Made by a program: the position numbers and the translations under genes. The notes beneath the pieces were generated by a model, which was not told the DNA's origin, ran no database searches, and was given only the letters and a program-made list of their open reading frames with translations. Below, one piece after another: positions 25,851 to 33,586 of a stretch of 64,000 bases of DNA (position 1 is the first letter of the stretch; each line of letters begins with the position of its first letter). Source of the DNA: Bacterioplanoides pacificum (GTDB taxonomy: Bacteria; Pseudomonadota; Gammaproteobacteria; Pseudomonadales; Oceanobacteraceae); the NCBI RefSeq assembly GCF_042648445.1, contig NZ_JBHRYB010000007.1:1-64000 (forward strand), written 5' to 3'.

Positions 25851-25894
25851 GGTCCCGCTCCGGTTGTTTTGCTGACGTGTTTCTCTCGATGTGC

Positions 25895-26143
25895 TTACTT
25901 GTTGGTTTCTTCCCGGATTTGTTCAAACGTAGGGAAGGGCGATTTATCGACCACAGTCAGTTCCATGCCCAGGTAGTCCAGGATTTTTATGATCTTACGG
26001 ATGCCAATGTCACCGCTACGACCTTTTTCTAAGCCACTTAACGTTGCACGCGAAAGTGCCAGATCATTAGACATCTGTTGTTGTGAGATACCTGCGGCAA
26101 GGCGCAGTTGCCGTATCTGTTGGCCCAGTTCAACTGTATTCAT
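25895..26143 (-). CDS. hipB: HipB-family antitoxin, XRE-type HTH
   Basis: The protein has 82 residues. An XRE/Cro-type helix-turn-helix fills residues 5-60: LGQQIRQLRLAAGISQQQMSNDLALSRATLSGLEKGRSGDIGIRKIIKILDYLG. The short C-terminal tail (VVDKSPFPTFEQIREETNK) should contact HipA. As in other hipBA operons, the antitoxin is encoded first and represses the operon through palindromic operators, two of which are visible immediately upstream. Confidence 0.92.
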   Translation of the reverse strand: MNTVELGQQIRQLRLAAGISQQQMSNDLALSRATLSGLEKGRSGDIGIRKIIKILDYLGMELTVVDKSPFPTFEQIREETNK

Positions 26144-26179
26144 GATATCGCTTAAAGATACGATGGGTTTAACTCAGTT

Positions 26180-26236
26180 TGTATAAAATACTATACAAAA
26201 TCAAGAAAACACATGTATTGTAAAGTATTTTGTACA
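26180..26236 (-). promoter_or_regulatory. hipBA operator/promoter region
   Basis: TGTATAAAATACTATACA (26180-26197) is a clean inverted repeat; a second related sequence, TTGTAAAGTATTTTGTACA, lies at 26218-26236. Both sit 37-93 bases upstream of the hipB start in a strongly AT-rich stretch, the place expected for HipB autoregulation. Confidence 0.65.
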
Positions 26237-26272
26237 TTTCGAGGCGGTTAACCATTGTCGCTGGAAGGTGCT

Positions 26273-26354
26273 CTAGGCCTGATCTGCGCCAGCCCGATAC
26301 TGCCCCGGTGTCTTCCCGGTGCAGCCATAATGCACACAGGCCACCGGCCGGTAA
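26273..26354 (-). pseudogene. Remnant of an AraC-family regulator C-terminus
   Basis: One minus-strand frame reads GCTGKTPGQYRAGADQA then stop, which matches the conserved last residues of AraC-type DNA-binding domains (TG-TPxxYR). Upstream of this the frame has no recognisable HTH, and no intact gene is present between hipB and the SDR gene, so this is best read as a decayed fragment. The rest of the 26237-26562 gap holds nothing else I can support. Confidence 0.3.
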
Positions 26355-26562
26355 CCCCGCCAGATTGCTTTCCCACGACACATAAGCGTTTACAGGCAGT
26401 AAGCCCAGTGCCAGGCTGCCGTGTGAAATCCATGTGTAGGCGCAAGTATATCGACTTATGCCGCTGAACACTTTTGTTAAACCGTGTCGGCGTTACGGCC
26501 ACTTTCCTGCGGCGTTGCTGGTGGTAGGCTAGCCGTTCATAAAAATAACAGTGGTGTGTGTG

Positions 26563-27459
26563 ATGACGGGTTATCAATCGGTATTTGCCCCGGGTTTATT
26601 TAACGATCAGGTGATTGTTATCACCGGCGGTGGCAGTGGTATTGGTCGCTGTACCGCTCATGAGCTGGCCAGCCTGGGTGCCACCGTGGTGCTGATGGGG
26701 CGTCGTGAGGAAAAGCTGCAGCAGGTGGTGGCAGAGATCGAAGCAGACAGCAAAGAAACCGGCTCCGGTGGCAAAGCGGACTTTCGTGTTGCCGATATTC
26801 GCGATGAAGAGCGTGTGGTGGAAGTGATTCAGAGCATTGTTGAGCAGCATAGCCGCATTCATGGCCTGGTGAATAACGCCGGTGGTCAGTTCCCGGCGCC
26901 GCTGGAAAAAATCAGTAAAAACGGTTTCCAGGCCGTTGTGGAAAACAATCTGGTTGGCGGTTTCCTGATGGCACGTGAAGTGTACAAAGCCACCATGCAG
27001 GAAAATGGAGGTTCGATTGTGAATATTACCGCCGACTGCAGCAATGGTTTCCCGGGGATGGGTCACACAGGTGCTGCCCGCGCCGGGATGGAAAACTTCA
27101 CCAAAACCGCCGCCTGGGAATGGGGCCGTTATGGCGTACGGGTGAATGCGGTTGCTCCGGGTATTGTTGCTTCCAGCGGTTTAGCCACCTACGACCCGGC
27201 TACCCGTAAGCGTTTATTAAAAACCGGTGAAGCCATGCCGCTGCGTCGTTTATGTACCGAAGCCGAAGTCAGCTCGGCGATTGTTTTCCTGTTGAGCCCG
27301 GGCGCGGCCTTTATTACCGGTGATACTGTGCATATCGATGGTGGTGCACAGTTTGGTTCCAGCCATATGTATATGCCGTTGCCGCGTCCGGAAACCAACA
27401 ATGTCGAGAGGTACGATGGTTTCCATCGCTCAAATCTTGATGAATTATCAGAAGAATAA
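26563..27459 (+). CDS. SDR family oxidoreductase, peroxisomal trans-2-enoyl-CoA reductase-like
   Basis: From ATG 26563 the protein has 298 residues; GTG 26551 is also in frame. The Rossmann nucleotide motif ITGGGSGIGR (NADP-type, with MGRREEKL) and NNAGGQF are present. The usual YxxxK catalytic pair is replaced by HTGAARAGMENF, and the surrounding ENFTKTAAWEWGRYGVRVNAVAPGIV and SSAIVFLLSPGAAFITGD strongly recall the PECR/DECR branch that reduces enoyl-CoA thioesters. An acyl-CoA dehydrogenase remnant follows directly, consistent with a former fatty-acid metabolism cluster. Substrate is inferred from the branch only. Confidence 0.85.
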   Translation: MTGYQSVFAPGLFNDQVIVITGGGSGIGRCTAHELASLGATVVLMGRREEKLQQVVAEIEADSKETGSGGKADFRVADIRDEERVVEVIQSIVEQHSRIHGLVNNAGGQFPAPLEKISKNGFQAVVENNLVGGFLMAREVYKATMQENGGSIVNITADCSNGFPGMGHTGAARAGMENFTKTAAWEWGRYGVRVNAVAPGIVASSGLATYDPATRKRLLKTGEAMPLRRLCTEAEVSSAIVFLLSPGAAFITGDTVHIDGGAQFGSSHMYMPLPRPETNNVERYDGFHRSNLDELSEE

Positions 27460-27493
27460 TCAGCCCTGGTTAATTCAGATAACTTTAAATCAA

Positions 27494-27518
27494 GCAGCTA
27501 TAACTCGTTTATAGCTGC
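27494..27518. terminator. Perfect 10-bp hairpin after the SDR gene
   Basis: GCAGCTATAA and TTATAGCTGC pair perfectly around a 5-base loop, 34 bases past the SDR stop. No strong U-tract follows. Confidence 0.5.
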
Positions 27519-27539
27519 GGCACTTGTCGCTTAATTGTT

Positions 27540-27813
27540 GTGAATAACTGGAACCACGAACGGCTGGCACAGCATCAGGTAATTCGCCATAAGTTTGTGG
27601 AAATGATTCGCCAGCTGAATGCTTTTTACGCTTACCTGGATACCTGTATTACTCAGGTGGATAACGGCACGTACCTCAGATATTGCTCTGTTAAAAGTAC
27701 AGGCGACCTTAACGGCAGAGTCGGTGTACCGCGAATGTCTGCAGATTTTAGGTGGCGCTGGTTATATCAGAGATTCCTTAAACATCCGGTTTGCGCCTGG
27801 CGGCAAGCTCCGG
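27540..27813 (+). pseudogene. Acyl-CoA dehydrogenase C-terminal remnant, truncated and frameshifted
   Basis: Two overlapping frames together give the C-terminal part of an acyl-CoA dehydrogenase. The first (from 27540) reads NNWNHERLAQHQVIRHKF followed by VEMIRQLNAFYAYLDTCITQVDNGTY; the second (from about 27670, shifted by one base) reads DIALLKVQATLTAESVYRECLQILGGAGYIRDSLNI. These match the family pattern NW-NER...HQVIRHKLVDM...QATxT...QIFGGAGYMR. The N-terminal 250 or so residues, with the catalytic FAD region, are absent, and the frame is broken near 27665-27680. It lies between the SDR gene and the convergent patatin gene. Confidence 0.82.
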
Positions 27814-28740
27814 TCAGGCGGCAAACTGTTGCAGGAAATCCCGTCCGCTATTGAGCCCCAGCTGATAATCCTGCTGCAGCGCCTGACGCGGGCTGCCCAC
27901 CAGTGAACTGGCCAGCGGCTGCGGTGGAAACAACTGCTGTATTTCAACATCAGCCGGTGGGTTCTGAATAAACGCCAGGTTGCGCTGGTAGCTGTCTTCA
28001 TGATGGGTAATCAGATCCAGTATTTTCGGGCAATAATGCATACTGCAAAACAGGGCTTTCAGTTTATGGGCCCAGGGCGATACCAGGCTGGTATCTTCTG
28101 CCACGGTTCTTAACACGGTAATTTTTCTGGCGCCGCGGTTGTAGGCTTCTTCCACCGGCAGTGGAGCCGACAATCCACCATCCACATACTGGTGTTCACC
28201 AATTTTAACGCCACCTTTATACAATACCGGCAGGGCGCTGGACGCTTTTAACATCGCCAGCCAGTTGTGCTGATCGGGTGAAAAAAACTCCGCCCGGCGG
28301 TTATCACTGCGGGTGGCAGAAAAATATAACTGACGTTGCTGCAAGCGCGAATGACCGCGGTTGATATCCAGTTGGCTGGCGGAGCTGTTTAACTGATCAA
28401 AGTACCAATCCAGATCCACTGCGTGTTTACCAATCAACGAGCGTTGCCATTTAAAAAACTGCGGCTGAGAGGAAAACTCGGTAATCGCATTCAGGCCAAA
28501 ACCCGGTTGGCAGGTCATATAGCTCGACAGGTTCTGAGCCCCGGCGGAAGTGCCAATCAGGATTTCGAATGGATTAAACCCGGCAGCCATCCAGGCGTCC
28601 AGAATGCCGGCAGTAAAGACACCCCGCTGGCCACCACCTTCCGCCACCAGAGCGGTACGTGGCAATGGTGTTTCCGGCCCGCAGTGATGGCAGGGGGACT
28701 GAGATGTTTTTGCAGTTGCCTGATGAGATGCCTGAGTCAT
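27814..28740 (-). CDS. Patatin-like phospholipase (RssA-like)
   Basis: The protein has 308 residues. The patatin elements are all present: the oxyanion/glycine loop EGGGQRGVF (about 35), the nucleophile elbow GTSAGA (about 64-69) and the catalytic-dyad aspartate DGGLSAPLPVEEA (about 188). No signal peptide is seen, so it probably acts in the cytoplasm or at the inner membrane as a serine lipid acyl hydrolase. A cysteine-histidine cluster near the N-terminus (PCHHCGPE) is unusual. The 3' end meets the acyl-CoA dehydrogenase remnant. Confidence 0.9.
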   Translation of the reverse strand: MTQASHQATAKTSQSPCHHCGPETPLPRTALVAEGGGQRGVFTAGILDAWMAAGFNPFEILIGTSAGAQNLSSYMTCQPGFGLNAITEFSSQPQFFKWQRSLIGKHAVDLDWYFDQLNSSASQLDINRGHSRLQQRQLYFSATRSDNRRAEFFSPDQHNWLAMLKASSALPVLYKGGVKIGEHQYVDGGLSAPLPVEEAYNRGARKITVLRTVAEDTSLVSPWAHKLKALFCSMHYCPKILDLITHHEDSYQRNLAFIQNPPADVEIQQLFPPQPLASSLVGSPRQALQQDYQLGLNSGRDFLQQFAA

Positions 28741-28929
28741 AGTGGTGTGGCCAGCGGTTAAATCAACGCTAATCAGCTTACGCTTCAGGCTGCATCAGCA
28801 GAAATTACAAATTTAAACCGGCGTTATAGTTTTTGCTGATGGTCTGCTTTCAGTAACTGCCATGTGATATCCGCCGGGCTGGCCTGAGGCGGGTAATCAT
28901 TTCAGGCATAACAGTTAGTGCCGCGAATG

Positions 28930-28960
28930 TCTTAATAATGAAGGCTTGGGATGTATAATT
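28930..28960 (+). promoter_or_regulatory. Candidate promoter for the permease/thioredoxin-like operon
   Basis: A perfect TATAAT hexamer at 28954-28959 lies in the 332-base gene-free region 28741-29072, about 115 bases upstream of the permease ATG. The -35 region (CTTAAT at 17 bases) is weak. The rest of this gap shows no clear gene or hairpin. Confidence 0.35.
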
Positions 28961-29072
28961 TACCGCGATCACAATGGCTTATCAGGCGTGTCTTGCATTA
29001 ATTAATGTCTGTGCATCTTTTGCAGAGCTTATTCGTGTTTATATTCAGAGACTACAGAATTGAGGTAACACC

Positions 29073-30056
29073 ATGTTGCACTGGTTTACTGATCTGGCCA
29101 GCTGGCTGACGTTCACCGTGCTGGCGCTGGAGCCGGATACCCGGCTGGCATCCGGGGTGCACTTTTTTATTGAAGACAGCAGTAAAATTCTGGTGTTACT
29201 GATGGTACTGATTTATATCATTGCTCTGATGCGGGCCAGTTTAAACCCGGAACGGGTCAGGGCTTATTTGCAGGGTAAAGGCCGCTACAGTGGTTATCTG
29301 CTGGGTTCTTTGTTTGGTGCGGTAACGCCGTTTTGTTCCTGTAGCTCGATTCCGTTGTTTATGGGATTTGTGTCTGCCCGCATTCCATTGGGGGTGACCA
29401 TGGCATTTCTGCTGACTTCGCCGATGATTAATGAAGTGGCCATTGTCCTGCTGAGTTCGCTGCTGGGTTTGAAGTTCACCCTGCTCTATCTGTCGGTGGG
29501 TTTATTAACCGGCATTATCGGTGGCTGGCTGATTGATGCGCTGAAAGCCGAGCGCTGGCTGGTGGTGTTTTTAGCCAAGCAATATGAACAGGGCGATCAG
29601 GCTGCTCAGCTTATTTATGAGTCCCCCCGGCTGGACATCCGGCAACGCCATCAGTTTGCCTGGCAGGAAACCCGTGAAATTTTTCAGCGTATCTGGAAGT
29701 GGGTGTTTATTGGTGTTGGGATTGGCGCCTTTATTCATGGTTTTGTGCCGCAGCAGTGGTTTCAGCAATATCTGGCAGACGGACAATGGTGGTCGGTGCC
29801 GCTGGCCGCGCTGATGGCTATTCCAGTGTATGTGAATGCAACGTCTGTTATTCCGATTATGGAAAGCCTGTTGCTTAAAGGTCTGCCCCTCGGTACCACG
29901 CTGGCATTTTGTATGAGTGCTGTGGCCGTGAGCCTGCCGGAATTTATGATGCTTAAACAGGTGATGAAATTTAAATTACTGGCCTTGATTGCCGCCTATT
30001 TGTTAGTGGCATTCTGTCTGGTTGGCTGGCTGTTTAATGCCGTTAACGTTTTATGA
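29073..30056 (+). CDS. ArsP-like permease (predicted permease with cysteine motif)
   Basis: The protein has 327 residues with eight or more membrane helices. The diagnostic motif TPFCSCSSIPLF (about 85-96) and the MAFLLTSPMINEVAIV block identify the predicted-permease family that includes ArsP, an exporter of organoarsenicals. A second conserved helix pair carries VPLAALMAIPVYVNATSVIPIM and LAFCMSAVAVSLPEFMML. The next gene encodes a small thioredoxin-like protein with a GCKNC motif, a pairing I recall for this permease branch. The substrate (arsenical, metal or a thiol-reactive compound) cannot be told from sequence. Confidence 0.85.
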   Translation: MLHWFTDLASWLTFTVLALEPDTRLASGVHFFIEDSSKILVLLMVLIYIIALMRASLNPERVRAYLQGKGRYSGYLLGSLFGAVTPFCSCSSIPLFMGFVSARIPLGVTMAFLLTSPMINEVAIVLLSSLLGLKFTLLYLSVGLLTGIIGGWLIDALKAERWLVVFLAKQYEQGDQAAQLIYESPRLDIRQRHQFAWQETREIFQRIWKWVFIGVGIGAFIHGFVPQQWFQQYLADGQWWSVPLAALMAIPVYVNATSVIPIMESLLLKGLPLGTTLAFCMSAVAVSLPEFMMLKQVMKFKLLALIAAYLLVAFCLVGWLFNAVNVL

Positions 30057-30081
30057 TGCAGCTTTTGGAAGAGGAAAAATG

Positions 30082-30315
30082 ATGAAGCAAATTAATGTTT
30101 ATGGTTCTGGTTGTAAAAACTGTGTCACCACTGCGGAGCGCCTGGAGCAGGTGGCTAAAGAGCTGGGCCTGGCTGTTAGCGTGACTAAAGTGACGGACCT
30201 GGAAGCGATTATGACCGCAGGGGTGATGAGTACGCCGGCGGTAGGGGTTGATGGTGTTTTAAAACATTCCGGTTCGGTGCCCACTGAGGAGCAGATAAAA
30301 AAGATGCTGGAATAA
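30082..30315 (+). CDS. Small thioredoxin-like redox protein
   Basis: The protein has 77 residues from ATG 30082, with GAGGA 6 bases upstream; the adjacent ATG at 30079 is an alternative. A glutaredoxin/thioredoxin fold is indicated by KQINVYGSGCKNCVTTAERL (CxxC at about residues 10-13) and the cis-proline segment VMSTPAVGVDG. This matches the small redox-active disulfide protein family. It is 25 bases after the permease gene and most likely co-transcribed, delivering thiol reduction or substrate cysteine relay to the permease. Confidence 0.88.
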   Translation: MKQINVYGSGCKNCVTTAERLEQVAKELGLAVSVTKVTDLEAIMTAGVMSTPAVGVDGVLKHSGSVPTEEQIKKMLE

Positions 30316-30371
30316 CGGTGATGATGAATCTGCCAGCGCGATAAAACAGGCCGGATTGCTCCGGCCGATTA

Positions 30372-30620
30372 TTACAAGGCGAAATGGTAACCGGCCTGGG
30401 CTAATATCAGCCGGGTAAGCTTCAGTTCGGTTTCACTGAAGGTTTTAATTTCATAACAATGTTCACATAACACCGGGCTGCGCAATTTCAGCTGCTGCAG
30501 GCTGACGTCTGTGTCCTGATGGCAATGGTCGCAGTTAATCGGAATCATCACCTGATCGGATAAGATGGTGCTCACGGTCTGATGTTCCTGATCCTGCCTG
30601 GCACGAAGTGCTTGAGTCAT
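30372..30620 (-). CDS. Small protein with two CxxC pairs (zinc-ribbon-like)
   Basis: From ATG 30620 (GGAG 6 bases upstream) the protein has 82 residues. CDHC (about 31-34) and CEHC (about 52-55) are spaced like a treble-clef or zinc-ribbon site, and the remainder is helical (EIKTFSETELKLTRLILAQAG). Family not recognised; a DNA- or protein-binding role is possible. It is transcribed alone, convergent with the thioredoxin-like gene. Confidence 0.65.
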   Translation of the reverse strand: MTQALRARQDQEHQTVSTILSDQVMIPINCDHCHQDTDVSLQQLKLRSPVLCEHCYEIKTFSETELKLTRLILAQAGYHFAL

Positions 30621-30861
30621 AGTGCTCCCTTTCACACAGAGTGTATTTAACAACTGTTCTCAGAATAGCAGGCTCTGCCATTGCCCTTGTGTCGTATCAG
30701 GGCCTTCTTGTGAACTTTTGTATAACCTTCTGGGTTAGTGAGTGTTCGATCAGATTACAGTGTAGCTCCGACGTAACATTTCTGCACACGTGGTCGATTA
30801 CAACCTGTAAAATCGTTATAAGCTTCTGATTATTATGACTATTTTCCGTCAAATGACGCTG

Positions 30862-31971
30862 TTATTCGCGGCTAACTGAGCGTTCTGCCCACTCGGCAAG
30901 CGCCAGTGATGCGGTTAATCCGGGGCTTTCAATACCAAATAAATGCAGTGACTTTTGTGCCTGATCAAGCCGCAAGCAAAAGTCCGTGGCGGACTGGCTG
31001 GCGTTATGCAATTTGGGGCGGATGCCGGCGTAGTCGGGCTGTAACTGCTGTTCGTCGAGGGCGGGAAAATAACGCCGGATTGCACTGGCAAATTTGTCAC
31101 GTAATTGCGGCCTGACCTGGTAACTCAGATCATCTGATGCCAGGTATTCGGTATCCGGGCCAAACTTTACCTGGCCGCCCAGATCGAGGGTGGCATGAAT
31201 GCCCAGGCCGGTGAGGTTCTTTTCCGGCAGAGGGTAAATCAGGTGGCGAAAAGGGCTGCGGCCGCTGTAGCTGAAATAATGCCCGCGGCAGGGGTATAAG
31301 TCGGGAATGTGTGTGGCGGCCAGACCACTGGCTGCGGCTACCTGCTGAGCCTGCAGGCCGGCACAGTTAATCAGCCAGCGGGCACTGGTGGTAAAGGGTC
31401 CATCACTGGTGTGCAGGGCTATTTGCCAGGCAGGGTCGTGATTGGTTTGCTGCGCCGCTAAAAAACGCGTCTGGCGCATTACTAAAGCACCTTGTTGTTC
31501 AGCCTGGTGTGTCAGTGCCTGCATGTAGCTGTGGCTGTCGATAATGCCGGTGGTGGGGGAATATAAGGCTTCACTGGCTCTGACCGCGGGCTCCTGTTGC
31601 TGCAGTTGCTGCTGGTTCCAGCGCTGTAGCGGAATTCCCAGTTGTTGTGCTTTGTGTTGCAGCTGGTCCAGCGCCGGGTCATTAGGTTGCTGGGCCACAA
31701 TCAGCTTACCAATCGGGCGGTGTGGAATCTGATAACGCTGGCAGAAGTCGTATAACAGGTGTTTGCCGCGCAGACACAGGCTTTCTTTAAGTGATCCCGG
31801 CGCATAATACAGCCCGGCGTGAATCACTTCGCTGTTGCGGCTGCTGGTTTCACTGCCAAGCAGATCGTGTTGTTCTGTTAATAACACACTGCCCAGCGAA
31901 CTCAGCTGGCGGGCGATCGCCAGGCCGACCACGCCACCACCAATAATGCAGAAATCAAAATCGCTGCTCAT
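30862..31971 (-). CDS. FAD-dependent oxidoreductase, LhgO/L2HGDH-like
   Basis: The protein has 369 residues. The N-terminal Rossmann dinucleotide motif CIIGGGVVGLAIARQL binds FAD. The signature SRNSEVIHAGLYYAPGSLKESLCLRG and the later YPCRGHYFSYSG, LIYPLPEKNLTGLGIHATLDLGGQVKFGPDTEY are characteristic of the L-2-hydroxyglutarate dehydrogenase/oxidase branch of DAO-type flavoproteins. It should oxidise a 2-hydroxy acid, probably L-2-hydroxyglutarate, feeding electrons to the membrane or oxygen. It is a single gene, divergent from the AbgT-like transporter. Confidence 0.85.
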   Translation of the reverse strand: MSSDFDFCIIGGGVVGLAIARQLSSLGSVLLTEQHDLLGSETSSRNSEVIHAGLYYAPGSLKESLCLRGKHLLYDFCQRYQIPHRPIGKLIVAQQPNDPALDQLQHKAQQLGIPLQRWNQQQLQQQEPAVRASEALYSPTTGIIDSHSYMQALTHQAEQQGALVMRQTRFLAAQQTNHDPAWQIALHTSDGPFTTSARWLINCAGLQAQQVAAASGLAATHIPDLYPCRGHYFSYSGRSPFRHLIYPLPEKNLTGLGIHATLDLGGQVKFGPDTEYLASDDLSYQVRPQLRDKFASAIRRYFPALDEQQLQPDYAGIRPKLHNASQSATDFCLRLDQAQKSLHLFGIESPGLTASLALAEWAERSVSRE

Positions 31972-32046
31972 CTTTCGTTTTTCCCGCTGAGTGATACTGT
32001 ACAGACATCGTGTTTAACCGGGCCATTGTAGCGCAACGGGAGTCGT

Positions 32047-33573
32047 ATGGATCAGTACAGTTTCTGGCAGCAGTTTTCGCAACGGATTGAGCGCTGGGGG
32101 AATCGTTTACCAGCACCTGTGGTGCTGTTTATTGGCCTGTGGTTTCTGGTAGTGGTGGTTTCAACCCTGGCGGCCTGGCTGGGCTGGCAGGTGGAACATC
32201 CGGCCACTGCCGAGCTGGTCAGTGCCCGGCCACTGTTCAGTGAAGACGGTGTGGTGTGGATGTTGTCGGCGGCGGTTAACAATTTCACCGGATTTGCGCC
32301 GGTCGGGCCGGTGATTGTGGTGATGCTGGGGCTGGGCATTGCAGAGCGCAGCGGCATGCTGGCCAGCTGGTTGCAGCAACTGATGCGTCATCTGCCGGGG
32401 GTCGGTCTGACTCTGGCGGTGGTGTTAACCGGCATTTTATCGAGTCTGGCTTTTGATGCCGGTTACGTGGTGGTGATTCCGCTCAGTGCGGTGTTATTTC
32501 AGCTCGCCGGGCGCTCGCCACTGGCGGGTATTGCGGCGTCGTTCGCGGCCGTTTCCGGGGGCTACAGTGCCAACCTGATGATGGGGCCGGTGGATGCCAT
32601 TCTGGCGGGTATCAGCAGCGAAAGCGCGCAGTTGATTGATCCTCAGCGGCAGGTCACTCTGGCAGCTAATTATTATTTTATGGCCGCTTCCACGGTGTTT
32701 ATTACGCTGCTGATCAGCCTGGTGTTACACCGCTGGGTGGAGCCGGGCCTGCCGCCGGCAAATGCCGACGGCACGGCTTCGTCTTCTGTGTCAGTCGCGA
32801 CGGGTGGCGCAGAATCGGCTGTGCCGGCGTCGCCTGGCGGGTTGCTGTCGCCTGCGGTCGTTTCGGCCCTGACGGCGTTGCTGCTGACACTGTTATTGCT
32901 GGCCAGTGCTCTGTGGCCAGCGGGCTGGCTGGCCGGAGACGGGGGTTTTCTGCAATCGCCGCTGATGCGTAATCTGAGTGTGCTGGTCGGGCTGGTGTTT
33001 GCTGTCAGCGGCTGGCTGTTTGGTCGCCTCACTGGCCGTTATCACAACAGTCATGCGCTGGTGGAGGATCTGGAACAAACCATCCGCACGCTGGCGCCTT
33101 ATTTGGTACTGATGTTTTTTGCAGCTCAGTTTGTGAATGCCTTTGGCTGGAGCCGGTTAGGCTTGCTGGTGGCAGTCCAGGGAGCGGCGTTATTACAATG
33201 GCTGGCATTGCCCCAGGCGCTGACGCTGGTGATGTTAATTGTGCTGGTCGGGCTGATTAATCTGTTGCTGGGCAGCGCTTCGGCCAAGTGGTCGTTACTG
33301 GCACCTGTGCTGGTGCCTATGTTGATGCTGGCCGGTATCGCTCCGGAAGTGACCCAGGTGGCTTACCGGGTCGGGGATTCCAGCACCAACATTATTACGC
33401 CTCTGATGCCGTATTTTCCTTTGGTTCTGGCGCTGCTGCAGAAATACCGCCAGGATGCCGGTGTTGGTACTCTGCTGGCGATGATGGTGCCGTTTTCATT
33501 GGTGATGCTGGTGGGCTGGAGCGCTTTTCTGGCTGTCTGGCTGGTGTTGGGTATCCCGCTGGGGCCGGGCTAA
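32047..33573 (+). CDS. AbgT family transporter
   Basis: The protein has 508 residues and about ten to eleven membrane helices. The N-terminal IERWGNRLPAPVVLFIGLW, the central SSLAFDAGYVVVIPLSAVLFQLAGR and SGGYSANLMMGPVDAILAGIS, and the C-terminal GDSSTNIITPLMPYFPLVL are signatures of the AbgT family, whose members import p-aminobenzoyl-glutamate or export sulfonamides. A hydrophilic Ala/Gly/Pro linker lies near residues 235-275. The start at 32047 has a GGGAG-like site upstream. Divergent from the LhgO-like gene by 75 bases. Confidence 0.92.
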   Translation: MDQYSFWQQFSQRIERWGNRLPAPVVLFIGLWFLVVVVSTLAAWLGWQVEHPATAELVSARPLFSEDGVVWMLSAAVNNFTGFAPVGPVIVVMLGLGIAERSGMLASWLQQLMRHLPGVGLTLAVVLTGILSSLAFDAGYVVVIPLSAVLFQLAGRSPLAGIAASFAAVSGGYSANLMMGPVDAILAGISSESAQLIDPQRQVTLAANYYFMAASTVFITLLISLVLHRWVEPGLPPANADGTASSSVSVATGGAESAVPASPGGLLSPAVVSALTALLLTLLLLASALWPAGWLAGDGGFLQSPLMRNLSVLVGLVFAVSGWLFGRLTGRYHNSHALVEDLEQTIRTLAPYLVLMFFAAQFVNAFGWSRLGLLVAVQGAALLQWLALPQALTLVMLIVLVGLINLLLGSASAKWSLLAPVLVPMLMLAGIAPEVTQVAYRVGDSSTNIITPLMPYFPLVLALLQKYRQDAGVGTLLAMMVPFSLVMLVGWSAFLAVWLVLGIPLGPG

Positions 33574-33586
33574 GGCCCCGCAGCGC

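Noticed and set aside
26248..26577. 109-codon minus-strand frame between hipB and the SDR gene
   Set aside because: Not the frame that carries the AraC-like tail; no other support.
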